Numbered from the stretch's first letter, positions 37,128 to 46,395 are shown. The stretch: 57,780 nt of DNA from Deltaproteobacteria bacterium (GCA_031263485.1 JAISFS010000125.1:1-57780); one strand, 5' to 3'. The notes: generated from the letters alone by a model not told the origin. Numbers and translations are program-made.

Positions 37128-38690
37128 TCAACGGAGGACGACAGCATCTGCGACTGCCTTGAGAGCGTCATGGTCCATCATGGTCATGTAGTCGCGGAAA
37201 ATCTCCATGAGCGGGCCGAAATCCTCAAAAGGGATATTCGCGAACATCGAATAGTCGTCCCCTCCCGAATACATGAAATCGTTTACTGCAAGCACGTATG
37301 TAGCCTTGGGGTCCAACGGCTTCCCGCCGACGGTCACGGACTTCGGTGCCAGGATCTCCTCTTCCGTGCCGTCGGAGGCGGTTGTCAGGCGCCTTTCGGC
37401 CTCGATCTCCATGCCCCAGAACTGAGGGAACCCGCCCGCGCCGGGCTGGCCGAATCCGCGGACCAGCGAGGCCAGAAGGACCTCCCCGGTCACGGATATC
37501 CGGTAGACGCTGTCGCCGTACGGAAAAACCGAGAGAAGCTGGCCCCGCGTCACTTCCCCCTTCGCGATGGAATCGTGGACGGATCCGCCGTTCAACAGGG
37601 CGATGTCCGCCCCGGATGCCGCAGCCATGGCCGCGCAGACAAGCCTGCCCAAGTTCGTGCTTGAACTCCGCATGTTCTGCCGCGAGCCGTCCAGATCGAA
37701 GGGGACCGTCATCAAGATGCCGCCAAGTTCGTCGTCGAGATCCGACTTGAGGGCGTTCAGCGCCTCGCGCATTGCCTGGTCGGGCCGGATCCTCTGAATC
37801 TCGGGCGACGAGGCGGGAATGATCGAGGCGGATACCGAAAACCCGCCATCGGCGTCCCTGTCGACGGCGATCCTGCCGACGTTCTCGAAAAACGCCCCCG
37901 CGCTCGCGACGACCGCGCGGCTGCCGTCCTCCCGCGTGATTTGGATGACCGTCACGCTGTGGCTGTGCCCGTCGATCGCGATGTCGATTCCGGGCACGCG
38001 TTCGGCTATGGCCTGCGACGTCGGTTCGCAGTACGGCTCGCTTCCCATGTGCATCAAGGCAACGATCAGGTCCACCCCTTCGGCCTTCAGGAGATCCACT
38101 GCCGCGCGCGCCGTTTCGATCGGGTCCGCGAACTCAAGCCCCTGGACATTGCGGGGGTCGGTGGAAGTCCGGGTCATGGGGGTCGAAAGCCCGAATATCC
38201 CGACCTTCAGCCCGCTCCAAGACCGGACAAGATAAGGCGCCAATATGGCGGTCCCGTCCCCGCCCAGGACGTTTGCCGCCAGGAAACGGAGGCGGTAGCC
38301 GCCCGACAGCTCGAGAAGCCGCCCGTAACCGTAGTCGAAGTCGTGGTTGCCCGCCGCCAGCGCGTCGTAACCGGCAAGGCTCAGGACCTCCGCCATCAGC
38401 CCGCCCTGCCGTACCGTGGCGAACGCCTGGCCGTGCAACACGTCGCCGGCGTCCAGGAGAAGCTTGGCCGGCGCCGGATCCGAATCCACGAGCGCCTTGA
38501 GCCTGTCGTAACCGATCCGGACGACATTGCCTTCCCCGTCCAGTTCCTCGAACGCGTAGCCGTGGACATCGTTGGTGTGGTAGATTACCAGATCCTGGGC
38601 TCCGGCCGAAGGGGCGCAGAAAACGGGCGCCAAAGCGGAAATCAGCACCGTCAAGGCCGTCCGCGCCGCAAAATCGTTCCTCATGATCAT
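37128..38690 (-). CDS. Periplasmic 5'-nucleotidase (UshA-like)
   Basis: A 520-residue exported metallophosphoesterase that releases phosphate from extracellular nucleotides. The signal peptide is TALTVLISALAPVFCAPSAGA, with cleavage likely after SAGA. The dimetal site is complete: HTNDVHGY, DAGDVLHGQ, GNHDFDYG, MHMGSEP and DGHSHS. The C-terminal substrate-binding domain shows LNGGSVHDSIAKGEVTRGQ and VFPYGDSV, then FMYSGGDDYSMF. The ATG at 38688-38690 is preceded by GAGG six bases away. No other phosphate or nucleotide uptake gene is adjacent. Confidence 0.93.
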   Translation of the reverse strand: MIMRNDFAARTALTVLISALAPVFCAPSAGAQDLVIYHTNDVHGYAFEELDGEGNVVRIGYDRLKALVDSDPAPAKLLLDAGDVLHGQAFATVRQGGLMAEVLSLAGYDALAAGNHDFDYGYGRLLELSGGYRLRFLAANVLGGDGTAILAPYLVRSWSGLKVGIFGLSTPMTRTSTDPRNVQGLEFADPIETARAAVDLLKAEGVDLIVALMHMGSEPYCEPTSQAIAERVPGIDIAIDGHSHSVTVIQITREDGSRAVVASAGAFFENVGRIAVDRDADGGFSVSASIIPASSPEIQRIRPDQAMREALNALKSDLDDELGGILMTVPFDLDGSRQNMRSSSTNLGRLVCAAMAAASGADIALLNGGSVHDSIAKGEVTRGQLLSVFPYGDSVYRISVTGEVLLASLVRGFGQPGAGGFPQFWGMEIEAERRLTTASDGTEEEILAPKSVTVGGKPLDPKATYVLAVNDFMYSGGDDYSMFANIPFEDFGPLMEIFRDYMTMMDHDALKAVADAVVLR

Positions 38691-39123
38691 GTCTCACCTC
38701 TCAAAACGGCCTGTTCGCCGATTATCCGCGGCCTGGGCTCAGATTGCGCTTTCAGTCTGAACGACCCAACGCCTTTGTCATGCCGAATCCACTCTGCAGT
38801 GCATTTTTTATCCTTTCAAGAGCCATTTGTCAAGGGCGTATCCTAGCCGTATACCCACAGGGACGTGGGGGCACAGGGGCATCCCTTTGCCGTCAGACCG
38901 GCCGGCCGTCGCCCGCAGACGGGAACGTTCTCCACGGAAACGGCAAGCCAGTCCCCCGCCCCGCCGGCCTGGAGCCCGCTGAACGTCCGCTGTCGAAGGG
39001 GCGAGCCTTTCTGTACTCGTGAAGCCGCAGCCTGACTCCGACGCGACCGACCGGCGTCAGGTGCGCCGCGTCCTGGCAATTGCAGGTGAGATTTGATGCG
39101 GAAATCCATCGGAGCTTCTTAAG

Positions 39124-39180
39124 GAGCTTGTAAATGAGCTTGTAAATGAGCTTCTGAATGAGCTTCTGTCTGAATGAGCA
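39124..39180. repeat. 12-bp GAGCTTGTAAAT tandem repeat
   Basis: Two perfect copies of GAGCTTGTAAAT (39124-39135, 39136-39147) are followed by GAGCTTCTGAAT and longer variants. It is AT-richer than surrounding repeats. Confidence 0.85.
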
Positions 39181-39383
39181 TCTCAAGGAATGGTTCGCGG
39201 GGAAACCACGTTGGAATTGACCAGATTCTGTGCGCAAACGATATGATGCAGACTGTAATCTGCAATGGATATCAGGAAAAGTTTCAGAAAACCGCAGGCT
39301 GAAGACATTGCCGGAAGACGATCGAACCGTCAGCGCACGGTAGCCGCCACCGTGCCGAATCCCCGAATAGTTGGCCTGTCGGC

Positions 39384-39784
39384 CTATGTCCGCGGCAGGA
39401 CGGAGTACCCCTCACGGGCGAGGTTGGAAATGATGATGCAATCACCGACAGGAAAACTGTATTGATTCGGATATATGGATTCGGATGTCAGATAGCGTTC
39501 ATCCTGAAAATTCTGCAATATTCCTGATTGCCGGACGGATTCATGGATAATCATGTTAATGCTTTTAAAACCTTCCATAGGTATCTGCAACCTAAAAGCC
39601 ACAATATTTCCTTGCCGTCTTCCGTGATTATTGTCATCAGGTTATCGCATTTCCCTGACGTCTGCCTGCCACGTTCACATATCCCCTTTACCCAACCCCG
39701 CTGCGGCCGTCTGACCGAAATATCGGTCTTCAGCCACCGGTCATCTCCGTCCTCCGTCATGCAAAGTAACTCAACGTAACTCAA
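39384..39784 (-). pseudogene. Possible frameshifted small gene
   Basis: Two overlapping minus frames read as one protein if joined near 39600. The first begins MTEDGDDRWLKTDISV and reaches DNLMTIITEDGKEIL. The second continues AFRLQIPMEGFKSINMIIHE and ends ISNLAREGYSVLPRT. Composition is balanced and unlike shadow frames, and GC is lower than the surroundings. Alternatively the second frame alone is a real 72-residue gene, since AAGGA lies seven bases before its GTG at 39602. The family is not recognised. Confidence 0.35.
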
Positions 39785-40449
39785 CGCAACGCAACACGCC
39801 TACCCGGCACACGGGGCCTTCCGGGCACCGCTTGTTACCCCTAACCTCGTTTACCCCGGCTTTCCGGCCTCCCCGTAACCGGCGTCTTCCCCGGAGCCGG
39901 AGTCTTTCGGGGGACTTCGCCCCGATAGGCGAACGGGGCTCTTGAGGACTGAGGCAACGGGCCATCCCGGACCCGATGCCGGGAGCCGCCCGCTATCAGT
40001 CCCGGATGCCCCAGCTCCGGACTTTCGGCGGCGGTTTTACCGGCCTGGCGCCCGCTAAGACTCACCGCGCCCCGCAGAATCCGGGGTTCCCGCGCTGTCC
40101 CGCGATTTCCAGAAATATCGATTTCAAGATTTCTTGCAGGGATTGTCTTATGCCTAATTTTTTGTTATTCTGAAATTTGCAGTCCGGTTCCAGGCCGGAA
40201 CGCGCCGAGCCAGGAAACCTCGCCCCTCAGCCCGTCTGCGTCCCCTGCCGGATTCGGCACGATGCCCAGGCGGTGCCACGCCCGCGCCACCCGAGGCCCG
40301 TCCCGTGCCTCCCGCGAGCGCCTTCGCCATGCGCCGCCCGTTCCCCCCGTTTGCCGCCTCGCCCGGCCCCCGCCCGAGCCGGACCCGCCCGCGTACCCCC
40401 CGACCGAGCCGGACCGCCCCCGTGCCCGCCGGCGCGCCGGAGCCTCCCC

Positions 40450-40728
40450 ATGAGCAGGAACAACTTCCGCCACAGCTTCACTACCGACCCCGAGGACGTG
40501 GCCCGCTACCTCGAGGCCCTGATAGAGGGCTTCCGGGAGCGCAAGCTCACCTTCCGCTCCCAGCAGCGCAAGGTGACCCTGGACCCTGCCGGCGTCCTGG
40601 ACATGTCCATAGAGACCTCCGCCACCCGCGGGCGCGTCCGCGTGACCCTCGCCTTCTCCTGGGCGGACGAGGAGGGGCCCGTCATCCCCCAGCTCCCTCT
40701 GGGCGGCGCGCCCTCTTCGGGAAGGTAG
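40450..40728 (+). CDS. Amphi-Trp domain protein
   Basis: A 92-residue protein matching the short amphi-Trp pattern: FTTDPEDVARYLEALIEGF (helix), SQQRKVTLDPAGVLDMSIE (strands) and RVRVTLAFSWADEE, with the Trp in the final amphipathic strand. The function of this domain family is unknown to me. GGAG lies eight bases before the ATG at 40450. The next gene, a PhoU-phosphotransferase fusion, starts six bases after this stop codon, so the two are surely co-transcribed and probably act together. Confidence 0.75.
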   Translation: MSRNNFRHSFTTDPEDVARYLEALIEGFRERKLTFRSQQRKVTLDPAGVLDMSIETSATRGRVRVTLAFSWADEEGPVIPQLPLGGAPSSGR

Positions 40729-40734
40729 CGTCCC

Positions 40735-42636
40735 GTGCTCTCCGAGATCCGCGGCGGCTTCAAGATTCTGGCGAGCGAGGTGCTCCAGGCGGCCTCGGAG
40801 ACGAGGGATCTCCTGCGCAGGAGGGACCCCGTCAAGAGCCGGGAGCTCTTCCACCGCACCTCCTACATCGCCACCCAGTCCGCCCTCGTCCAGAACCAGG
40901 CCCTGGAGCTCTACGCCGGCCGCTCCGCGGCGCACGGCGACTCAATCTACCTCCAGGCCCTCTCCTCGGTGGCCTCGCGCCTGGAGCGCGTTTCCGAGAT
41001 ATTCCTGAACCTTGACCGACAGGCGGGATACCTCAGCTCCCTGGACTTCCTCAAGCCCTTCAGCCTGGACGAGTTCTTCCACGAGATCCTCTTCGGGCTG
41101 GGCCGAATCGAGCCCGCCCTGGAGCGCAAGGATCTCACGCTCGCCATCCGCCTCGGCCAGGTCGAGGAAAGGCTGGACGGCTCCTACGCCGACCGTTTCG
41201 CCAGGATCATCGACGAACTGAAGAAGGGCGACTCCGAGCCAGGGGATCTCGTCACCGCGCTCATGATAGTCCACTACCTCGAGCGGGTGGGGGACATGCT
41301 CCTGGAGATAGGCGAGAAGATCATCTACGTCATCATGGGCGAGAAGATCAAGCTCGAGCAGTACAAGGCGCTGGGGGAGGGCCTCAGGGCAACCGGCAGG
41401 CAGATGGACACCGGACGCATGGGCTACCGCTCCATCTGGGGAGGGCGCTCCGGCTGCCGCATCGGCGTGGTGGACGCCGTGCCGGCGGGCTCGCCGTGCG
41501 GACTGCCCGGCAAGGCGGCCCAGAACGGCTCGGGGGGACACGGCAGGGAGGGGCACAACGGCGCCGTGAGGCGCGCCATGGATTGCCTGGACGGCGCGAA
41601 CCGCGAACCGGGCAGGGAAGGCCGGGGCGATGCGGCGGACCTTGGCCACGGAAAGGAAGGCCCGGACACCGCAGGCGGAGGACACGACGGGCGGGCCCGC
41701 GACGGGGGGCGCGGAACGGAGGCCCGTAAGGCCGAGGCGCTCACTGAGACCGTGCTCTTCAAGCACGGTCCGGCCTTCAAGCTCACCCGCGAGCGCGAGG
41801 CGCTCCTCAGGTGGTCGGCGCTGCGCCCTGGCCTCACCCCGGACATCAAGGCCTTCATTCCCGCGCGGGAGGGCTCAGAGGCCACCCTGGTGCTCGAGTA
41901 CATCCCCAGCCGGAACCTCCAGGCGCTGTTCATGGACAACGCCCCGGACGACGCATTCGAAGGCCTGGACCGGGCGATGGGCGTCATGTGCGGCATCTGG
42001 GAGGAGACCTGCACGGAGGCGCCCTGCTCGGCTGGCTTCGCGAGGCAGGCCGAGGGGAGGCTGAGCGAGGCGCAGTGCATCTTCCCTCAGATCCTCAAAT
42101 ACAGCGGCGCGGTGGGCCGCATGGAGGTGAGGCCCGTGGGCGAGCTCCTGCCCGAGCTGGCGGAGATGGAGGGGCAGTCGCCGGCGCCCAGGAGCATGCT
42201 CATCCACGGCGACTTCAACCTCGGGAACGTCCTCTACGACCCCGCCGCGGGGCGGGTGCATATGCTGGACCTGTACCGCTCGCGCGAGAGCGACTTCGTC
42301 CAGGACGTCTCCGTCATGCTGATCTCGCTCCTGAGGCTCCCCATCCTCACCCACCCGGTGCGCCGGAGGCTCACCGCCGCCGCCGCGAGGGTCTGGGACG
42401 CGGCCAGACGCTTCGCCGCACGGCTCGGCGACGACACCTACGAGGCCAGGCTGGCCTTCGGCCTGGGCAGATCGTTTCTGACCAGCACCCGCTTCCTGAT
42501 GGACGAGAAGATGGCGGCCCGCTTCGCCGCCAGGGCCCGCTACCTCTTCGAGAAGCTCCTCGCCTTCCGCTCGCGCGGGAGGCCCCTGGAGGATTTCAGG
42601 CTCTCCCGCGACATATTGGAGATCCAGGTCTCCTGA
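40735..42636 (+). CDS. PhoU-domain and phosphotransferase (APH-like) fusion
   Basis: A 633-residue two-domain protein. Residues 1 to about 215 form a PhoU-type double three-helix bundle, with SSVASRLERVSEIFLNL in the first half and MIVHYLERVGDMLLEIGEKI in the second; the latter has the E-R-x-x-D pattern that binds metal clusters in PhoU. Residues 240-335 are a Gly/Arg/Ala-rich linker. The C-terminal part is an aminoglycoside-phosphotransferase/choline-kinase fold: VLFKHGPAFKLTREREALLR, LVLEYIPSRNLQALF, the catalytic loop LIHGDFNLGNVLYD (His491, Asp493, Asn498) and HMLDLYRS as the DFG equivalent. A kinase with a phosphate-sensing-like domain is implied; the substrate is unknown. The GTG at 40735 follows the amphi-Trp gene directly. 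Confidence 0.88.
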   Translation: MLSEIRGGFKILASEVLQAASETRDLLRRRDPVKSRELFHRTSYIATQSALVQNQALELYAGRSAAHGDSIYLQALSSVASRLERVSEIFLNLDRQAGYLSSLDFLKPFSLDEFFHEILFGLGRIEPALERKDLTLAIRLGQVEERLDGSYADRFARIIDELKKGDSEPGDLVTALMIVHYLERVGDMLLEIGEKIIYVIMGEKIKLEQYKALGEGLRATGRQMDTGRMGYRSIWGGRSGCRIGVVDAVPAGSPCGLPGKAAQNGSGGHGREGHNGAVRRAMDCLDGANREPGREGRGDAADLGHGKEGPDTAGGGHDGRARDGGRGTEARKAEALTETVLFKHGPAFKLTREREALLRWSALRPGLTPDIKAFIPAREGSEATLVLEYIPSRNLQALFMDNAPDDAFEGLDRAMGVMCGIWEETCTEAPCSAGFARQAEGRLSEAQCIFPQILKYSGAVGRMEVRPVGELLPELAEMEGQSPAPRSMLIHGDFNLGNVLYDPAAGRVHMLDLYRSRESDFVQDVSVMLISLLRLPILTHPVRRRLTAAAARVWDAARRFAARLGDDTYEARLAFGLGRSFLTSTRFLMDEKMAARFAARARYLFEKLLAFRSRGRPLEDFRLSRDILEIQVS

Positions 42637-42897
42637 CCGCGCCCCCGGTCAGCCCGGTTCAGATCGAGCCGACCCGGTCCCCCGTACCGAAACTCGTTCC
42701 GGACGCCGCCTGCGCGCGTGAAACGGCATGTCCGCGGGCCCGCCGTGCCGCCCCGCGATCGGACGGACCGGGCAGCCTTTCGAATGGACACAGGCGAGGC
42801 CGTGAACCCCTAACCCGGAGGGCGCGCCGCCGGCCGCTTCCGGCAAGCCCCTCGTCCGTTGCGGAACCTTCGATGCCGGAACATCGGCCGAAGCGGC

Positions 42898-43458
42898 TTA
42901 AAGCGCCGTGCCCTTTCTCGGGACGCGCAGGCCGGTCATGTCCGCCCCCTCGTGCTCAAGAAGCCAGGCCTTGACGCCTATGCCGCCGGCGTAGCCGGTC
43001 AGGCTCCCGTCCGATCCGACTACCCTGTGGCAAGGGACGATCAAGGAAATCGGGTTGCGTCCGACCGCCCCGCCCACGGCCCGGGCCGACGTCCCCGGCC
43101 TCCCCGCGGCGCCCGCGCCCCCCCGCCCGGCCATCTCCCCGGCCACCGCGCCGTAGGTCATGACCTTTCCGTAAGGGATTCCGATCAGTATGCTCCACAC
43201 GGCCTGACGGAACGGACCTCCGGCGGGCGCCAGCGGCAGTGCCGCGACGGAGGGCCTCTCCCCCGCGAAATACCCGTCCAGCCATTCCGTCGCATGGCCG
43301 ATCGCTGGAACCCCGCGCCCGTCCTCCGACTCCCCGGGCGGGGCGCCGACGAAATGCTTCTGTCCCAAAATCCACAGCCCCACGAGGCTCTCCCCATCGC
43401 TTTCCAGCTGCAGCGCCCCCACGGGCGACGGGTAAATCACCGTATATCTCGGCATCAT
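42898..43458 (-). CDS. ogt: Methylated-DNA-protein cysteine methyltransferase
   Basis: A 186-residue Ogt/MGMT-type suicide enzyme that removes O6-methyl groups from guanine onto its own Cys. The acceptor motif is SLIVPCHRVVGSDGSLTGYAGG, and the preceding helix-turn-helix is FRQAVWSILIGIPYGKVMTYG. An unusual Gly/Ala/Arg-rich insert (MAGRGGAGAAGRPGTSARA) lies between the recognition helix and the NPI motif. The first ATG is at 43456-43458, with AAGGTGG four bases away; the second ATG (43453-43455) has better spacing. The Ada/AlkA fusion ends 17 bp upstream, giving a two-gene alkylation repair operon. Confidence 0.93.
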   Translation of the reverse strand: MMPRYTVIYPSPVGALQLESDGESLVGLWILGQKHFVGAPPGESEDGRGVPAIGHATEWLDGYFAGERPSVAALPLAPAGGPFRQAVWSILIGIPYGKVMTYGAVAGEMAGRGGAGAAGRPGTSARAVGGAVGRNPISLIVPCHRVVGSDGSLTGYAGGIGVKAWLLEHEGADMTGLRVPRKGTAL

Positions 43459-43475
43459 TGTCCACCTTATGGCGC

Positions 43476-44981
43476 CTAAAGCGAGTCCCAAAGGCTCACC
43501 GTGGCGTAGCTGCGCCACGGCCGCCACGTCCTGGCCAGCTCCGCGAGCTCCCGAGGCGAAAGGTCCGGGAGCGCCCTTTTCACGCCGGCGTCCGTCTCCA
43601 GAAACGCGTCGGGCCAGCCCGTCCCCCGCATCGCGATGTAGCCGGCCGTCCAGCGACCGATGCCCGGAATCCCGGCGAGCTTCATCGCCTCCTCCTCGGG
43701 TCGGGCCGAACGCTCGAGATCGATCCGTCCCGCCGCGAAGGCGTCGGCTATGGCGACTATCGCCTTGGCCCGCGCGGCAGTGACGCCCAGCGCCGTCAGA
43801 CGGCTTTCGGCACGGCGTTCCGCCAGTCCCGCGCCTTGCCCGCAAGGCTCGAAGATATCCTCCGGGGACGGGAACGCGCGCTCGAGCCCCGGCGCCCCGG
43901 TCCGGACGGGCGAGCCGAACTCCTGAGCAATCCTTGCCGCGAGAGTGCCCGCGGCCCTGACCGTGATCTGCTGGCCCACCACGGCCCTGACGGCTATCTC
44001 GAAGGGCTCGAAGCAGCCGGGCAGGCGGGTGCCAGGAAGGTACAGGCCCGGGCGGACATCGTTCATGGCCGATAGCGTCGCGCTCACCGCGTCCGGCTCG
44101 CAGTACAGGTCGAACAGCCGCTTGACCCTCGCGAGCGCCTGCGGGACGACCGCCACGAGTCCCTCGCTTACGAAGACCGACAGCGAGTTCCTTGCGGGAT
44201 CGTCCCTCACCCCGATCCAGCCGGAGGCGATCCCGCCGCCGGGCGCCGCGAGGCGTACGGTCCTCAGATACTCCCCGCCGGAAACGGCTTCCACCCCGGA
44301 GATCGCCCTGCGCCCGAGAAAGCCCGCCATCGCGTCCCAGCGGTAGGGAGGACGGTAGCCCAGCGTGAGCCTTACCCCCGCGTCCGCCCCGCCGCCCTGC
44401 GGGCCCCGCCTCCGCAGATCGGTGGGCGAGAGCCCGTAGCTGGACCTGAACAGCCCGTTGAAGCGGCGCAGGCTCCCGAAGCCCGCCGCCATCGCGACTT
44501 CCGAAACGCTCAGGGAGGTGTCCGTCAGAAGCGACTTGGCCATCAGGAGCCTCGACGTCTGCAGGTACCGGACCGGCGGCACCCGGAACTCCTCCGCGAA
44601 GGCGCGCCTCAGTCGCCTGCCGCCGCACCCGAGCCCGGAGGCGAGCTCCTCGAGGCTGAAATCCGTGCCAAGGCCCTCCTCGATCATCCTCGCCGCCCTG
44701 CGGGCCAGATCCCCGGGCGACCCGGCTATCGGCCTGCCCGGCGCAAGCTCAGGCCTGCAGACAAGGCACGGCCGGAACCCTGCCCGTTCCGCCTCGGCCG
44801 CGGAGGCGTAAAACGAGCAGTTCTCCCGCTTGGGCGTCCTGGCGCGGCATACGGGCCGACAGAAGACGCCCGTGGTTCTCACGCCGACGAAGACGCGGCC
44901 GTCGAAGCGGACGTCCTTCGCCCTCAAGGCCTCGTAAAGGGCATCCCCGTCCCCTTCCGGGGCTTCCCCGGTCCAGCTCAT
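43476..44981 (-). CDS. Ada-type regulator fused to AlkA DNA glycosylase
   Basis: A 501-residue fusion. The N-terminal Ada zinc domain has the four ligands in TGVFCRPVCRARTP and GFRPCLVCRPE, the first Cys being the methyl-phosphotriester acceptor. An AraC-type DNA-binding domain follows (FSLEELASGLGCGGRRLRR, SEVAMAAGFGSLRRFN). The C-terminal 280 residues are AlkA: the beta N-domain, the helix-hairpin-helix LAGIPGIGRWTAGYIAMRG and the catalytic Asp in FLETDAGVKRAL. It senses methyl damage, activates transcription and excises 3-methyladenine-type bases. The ATG at 44979-44981 has AAGGAGG eight bases upstream. ogt follows. A perfect palindrome overlaps its putative -10. Confidence 0.93.
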   Translation of the reverse strand: MSWTGEAPEGDGDALYEALRAKDVRFDGRVFVGVRTTGVFCRPVCRARTPKRENCSFYASAAEAERAGFRPCLVCRPELAPGRPIAGSPGDLARRAARMIEEGLGTDFSLEELASGLGCGGRRLRRAFAEEFRVPPVRYLQTSRLLMAKSLLTDTSLSVSEVAMAAGFGSLRRFNGLFRSSYGLSPTDLRRRGPQGGGADAGVRLTLGYRPPYRWDAMAGFLGRRAISGVEAVSGGEYLRTVRLAAPGGGIASGWIGVRDDPARNSLSVFVSEGLVAVVPQALARVKRLFDLYCEPDAVSATLSAMNDVRPGLYLPGTRLPGCFEPFEIAVRAVVGQQITVRAAGTLAARIAQEFGSPVRTGAPGLERAFPSPEDIFEPCGQGAGLAERRAESRLTALGVTAARAKAIVAIADAFAAGRIDLERSARPEEEAMKLAGIPGIGRWTAGYIAMRGTGWPDAFLETDAGVKRALPDLSPRELAELARTWRPWRSYATVSLWDSL

Positions 44982-45366
44982 GCTAAGCCTCCTTGCAGTC
45001 CGGTTACCCTTATAACCGGGTTCAGGCGGCATGTCTGGCCGTTTTCGGACACCTTATCCCCAACCGGGGACCCTTGACCCCGCCGTCTCAGGCAAGATCG
45101 GCACGGAATGGTCCGGGCCCGCCCGATGCGCGATGCGGGGACGCCCAGCGTCCCTCAACAAGATCGACCGGGGGCAAGCCAGCGGGAAAGCCTCGGAGGC
45201 TTGCCCAGGGCGACGCCATGCCAAGTCAAGGTCTCGCGGCGGCAGCTTTTCCGCCGCCCGCGGCTTTTCGCTGACGAACAGCTTGCGTGGACCCGGTTGG
45301 CGAGGCGCGCGCAAGTCCCCTGTTGCCTCTGCCGCAGGACCCTAGACCCATCGAGGCCCTCGGGCG
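44982..45366. other. Gap holding the ada promoter region
   Basis: 385 bp. The part next to the Ada/AlkA start carries the palindrome and -10 listed separately. The remainder shows no gene or repeat. Confidence 0.5.
45000..45019 (-). promoter_or_regulatory. Palindromic operator candidate at ada-ogt promoter
   Basis: CCGGTTA-N6-TAACCGG is a perfect 7-bp inverted repeat with a 6-base spacer. On the minus strand its centre contains TATAAG, a plausible -10 box, and the start codon is only about 20-30 bases downstream. Such placement suggests a repressor site or a self-regulatory Ada site. No matching second copy was noticed nearby. Confidence 0.45.
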
Positions 45367-46395
45367 TCAGAACAGCGGACGCGGCTTGCAGTCGGCAGAC
45401 GAAATTTCGACGGCCCTGGCAGACTCTCCGGAGGCCCCGGAAGCCTTACCCGACGCCCCGGAAGCCATCTCAGATGTGTCGGAAGCCTTACCGTCGTCCT
45501 GCAAGGACGGCAGGAACAGGGTCCTGAACTTGCTGAACGTCATGGCGCCGGGCAGGCAGGCGGCATCCCGGGCAGGGTCCAGCGTCTCACCCTTCAAGAG
45601 CGTGTTCCAATCGCGCCGGGGAAGGGTCGAGGTCAGAGCCCGGTAGCTATCCAGCCCGCTTATGTCCGGATCCCTTTTGAACCTCGCGATGAGCTCGCGG
45701 TAGTCCTGGACCAGCCTCTTCAAGATACTCAAGATCCCCTGAGGCTCGGCCTTGGCGTACAGCGCCGAGAGCGGCTCCGGCGTGACGTACCTGAAGGAAA
45801 ACTCGGTGGCGATGGTGTCCCGTGCCCCCGGAAACGAGCGTTCCAGCTCTTTGAGGAATTCTCGGATCGAGGCTTTGATCCCCTCGGCCTTGGTCATGAT
45901 CCTGGCGATGGATCTGGCGCGGTTGCCGCCGCCGCCGGGAGTGGCGAGGGCGGCCAGGGCGGCGGGATGCTCAGCGAGGGCCCCGTACGCGGCCTCCACG
46001 ATGACGGCGCCCAATCCGCTTTCCCGCAGACGGGAGCGGAAGCGTACGTAATCGCTCAGGGTGCAGTAAGCGTTGCTGTCGTCAGGATCCTCTATGCCCA
46101 GGGCGAAGTGGGTCTCCATGTTGCAGCGCAGCCTGTCCAGGGTCTCTCCCGCGGAAAGCTCGCCCATCTCCTGGAGGACCAGGAGCCCCGTCATGGTCGT
46201 GGGACTCAAGGGGAGGCGTCCGGTCGTCGTGAAGAGCCGGGACACCTGGCGCACGGGGAGCGTGGGCAGGATCAGGGCTCTGAAATGCGCCCCGAAGCTC
46301 GCGGCCAGAGCGCGCATCTGCCCTTCGCGGCCCGGGTGCAGGCCGGGCTCAAGCCCCTTCAAGGGGGGCACCAGCTCGAGGGGTTTTTTACCCAT
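45367..46395 (-). pseudogene. Half-length IS1182-like transposase, no DDE core
   Basis: 342 residues. The N-terminal part matches the DUF772 region of IS1182-type transposases (FRALILPTLPVRQVSRLFTT, MTGLLVLQEMGELSAGETL, NMETHFALGIEDPDD). The middle helical part also matches (ASIREFLKELERSF and YRELIARFKRDPDISGLDSY). Where the first catalytic block (LDST-type) should stand, the protein has ALAALATPGGGGNRARSIAR. The frame ends before the remaining DDE domain in a Ser/Gly/Ala repeat (EMASGASGKASGASGESA). It is open from an ATG at 46393-46395 with GGAG four bases upstream. It is either an inactive remnant or a domesticated DNA-binding fragment. Confidence 0.6.

Larger units (their letters stand above)
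38691..40449. other. Long gap with 12-bp repeat and low-GC stretch
   Basis: Contains the 12-bp repeat at 39124-39180, a lower-GC zone from about 39100 to 39790 with the possible pseudogene at 39384-39784, and GC-rich leader sequence before the amphi-Trp gene. Nothing else credible was seen. Confidence 0.55.

Noticed and set aside
42898-44628. Long minus frame spanning ogt and most of ada/alkA
   Set aside because: Only its last 186 codons (ogt) are real; the upstream part runs out of frame through the Ada/AlkA gene.
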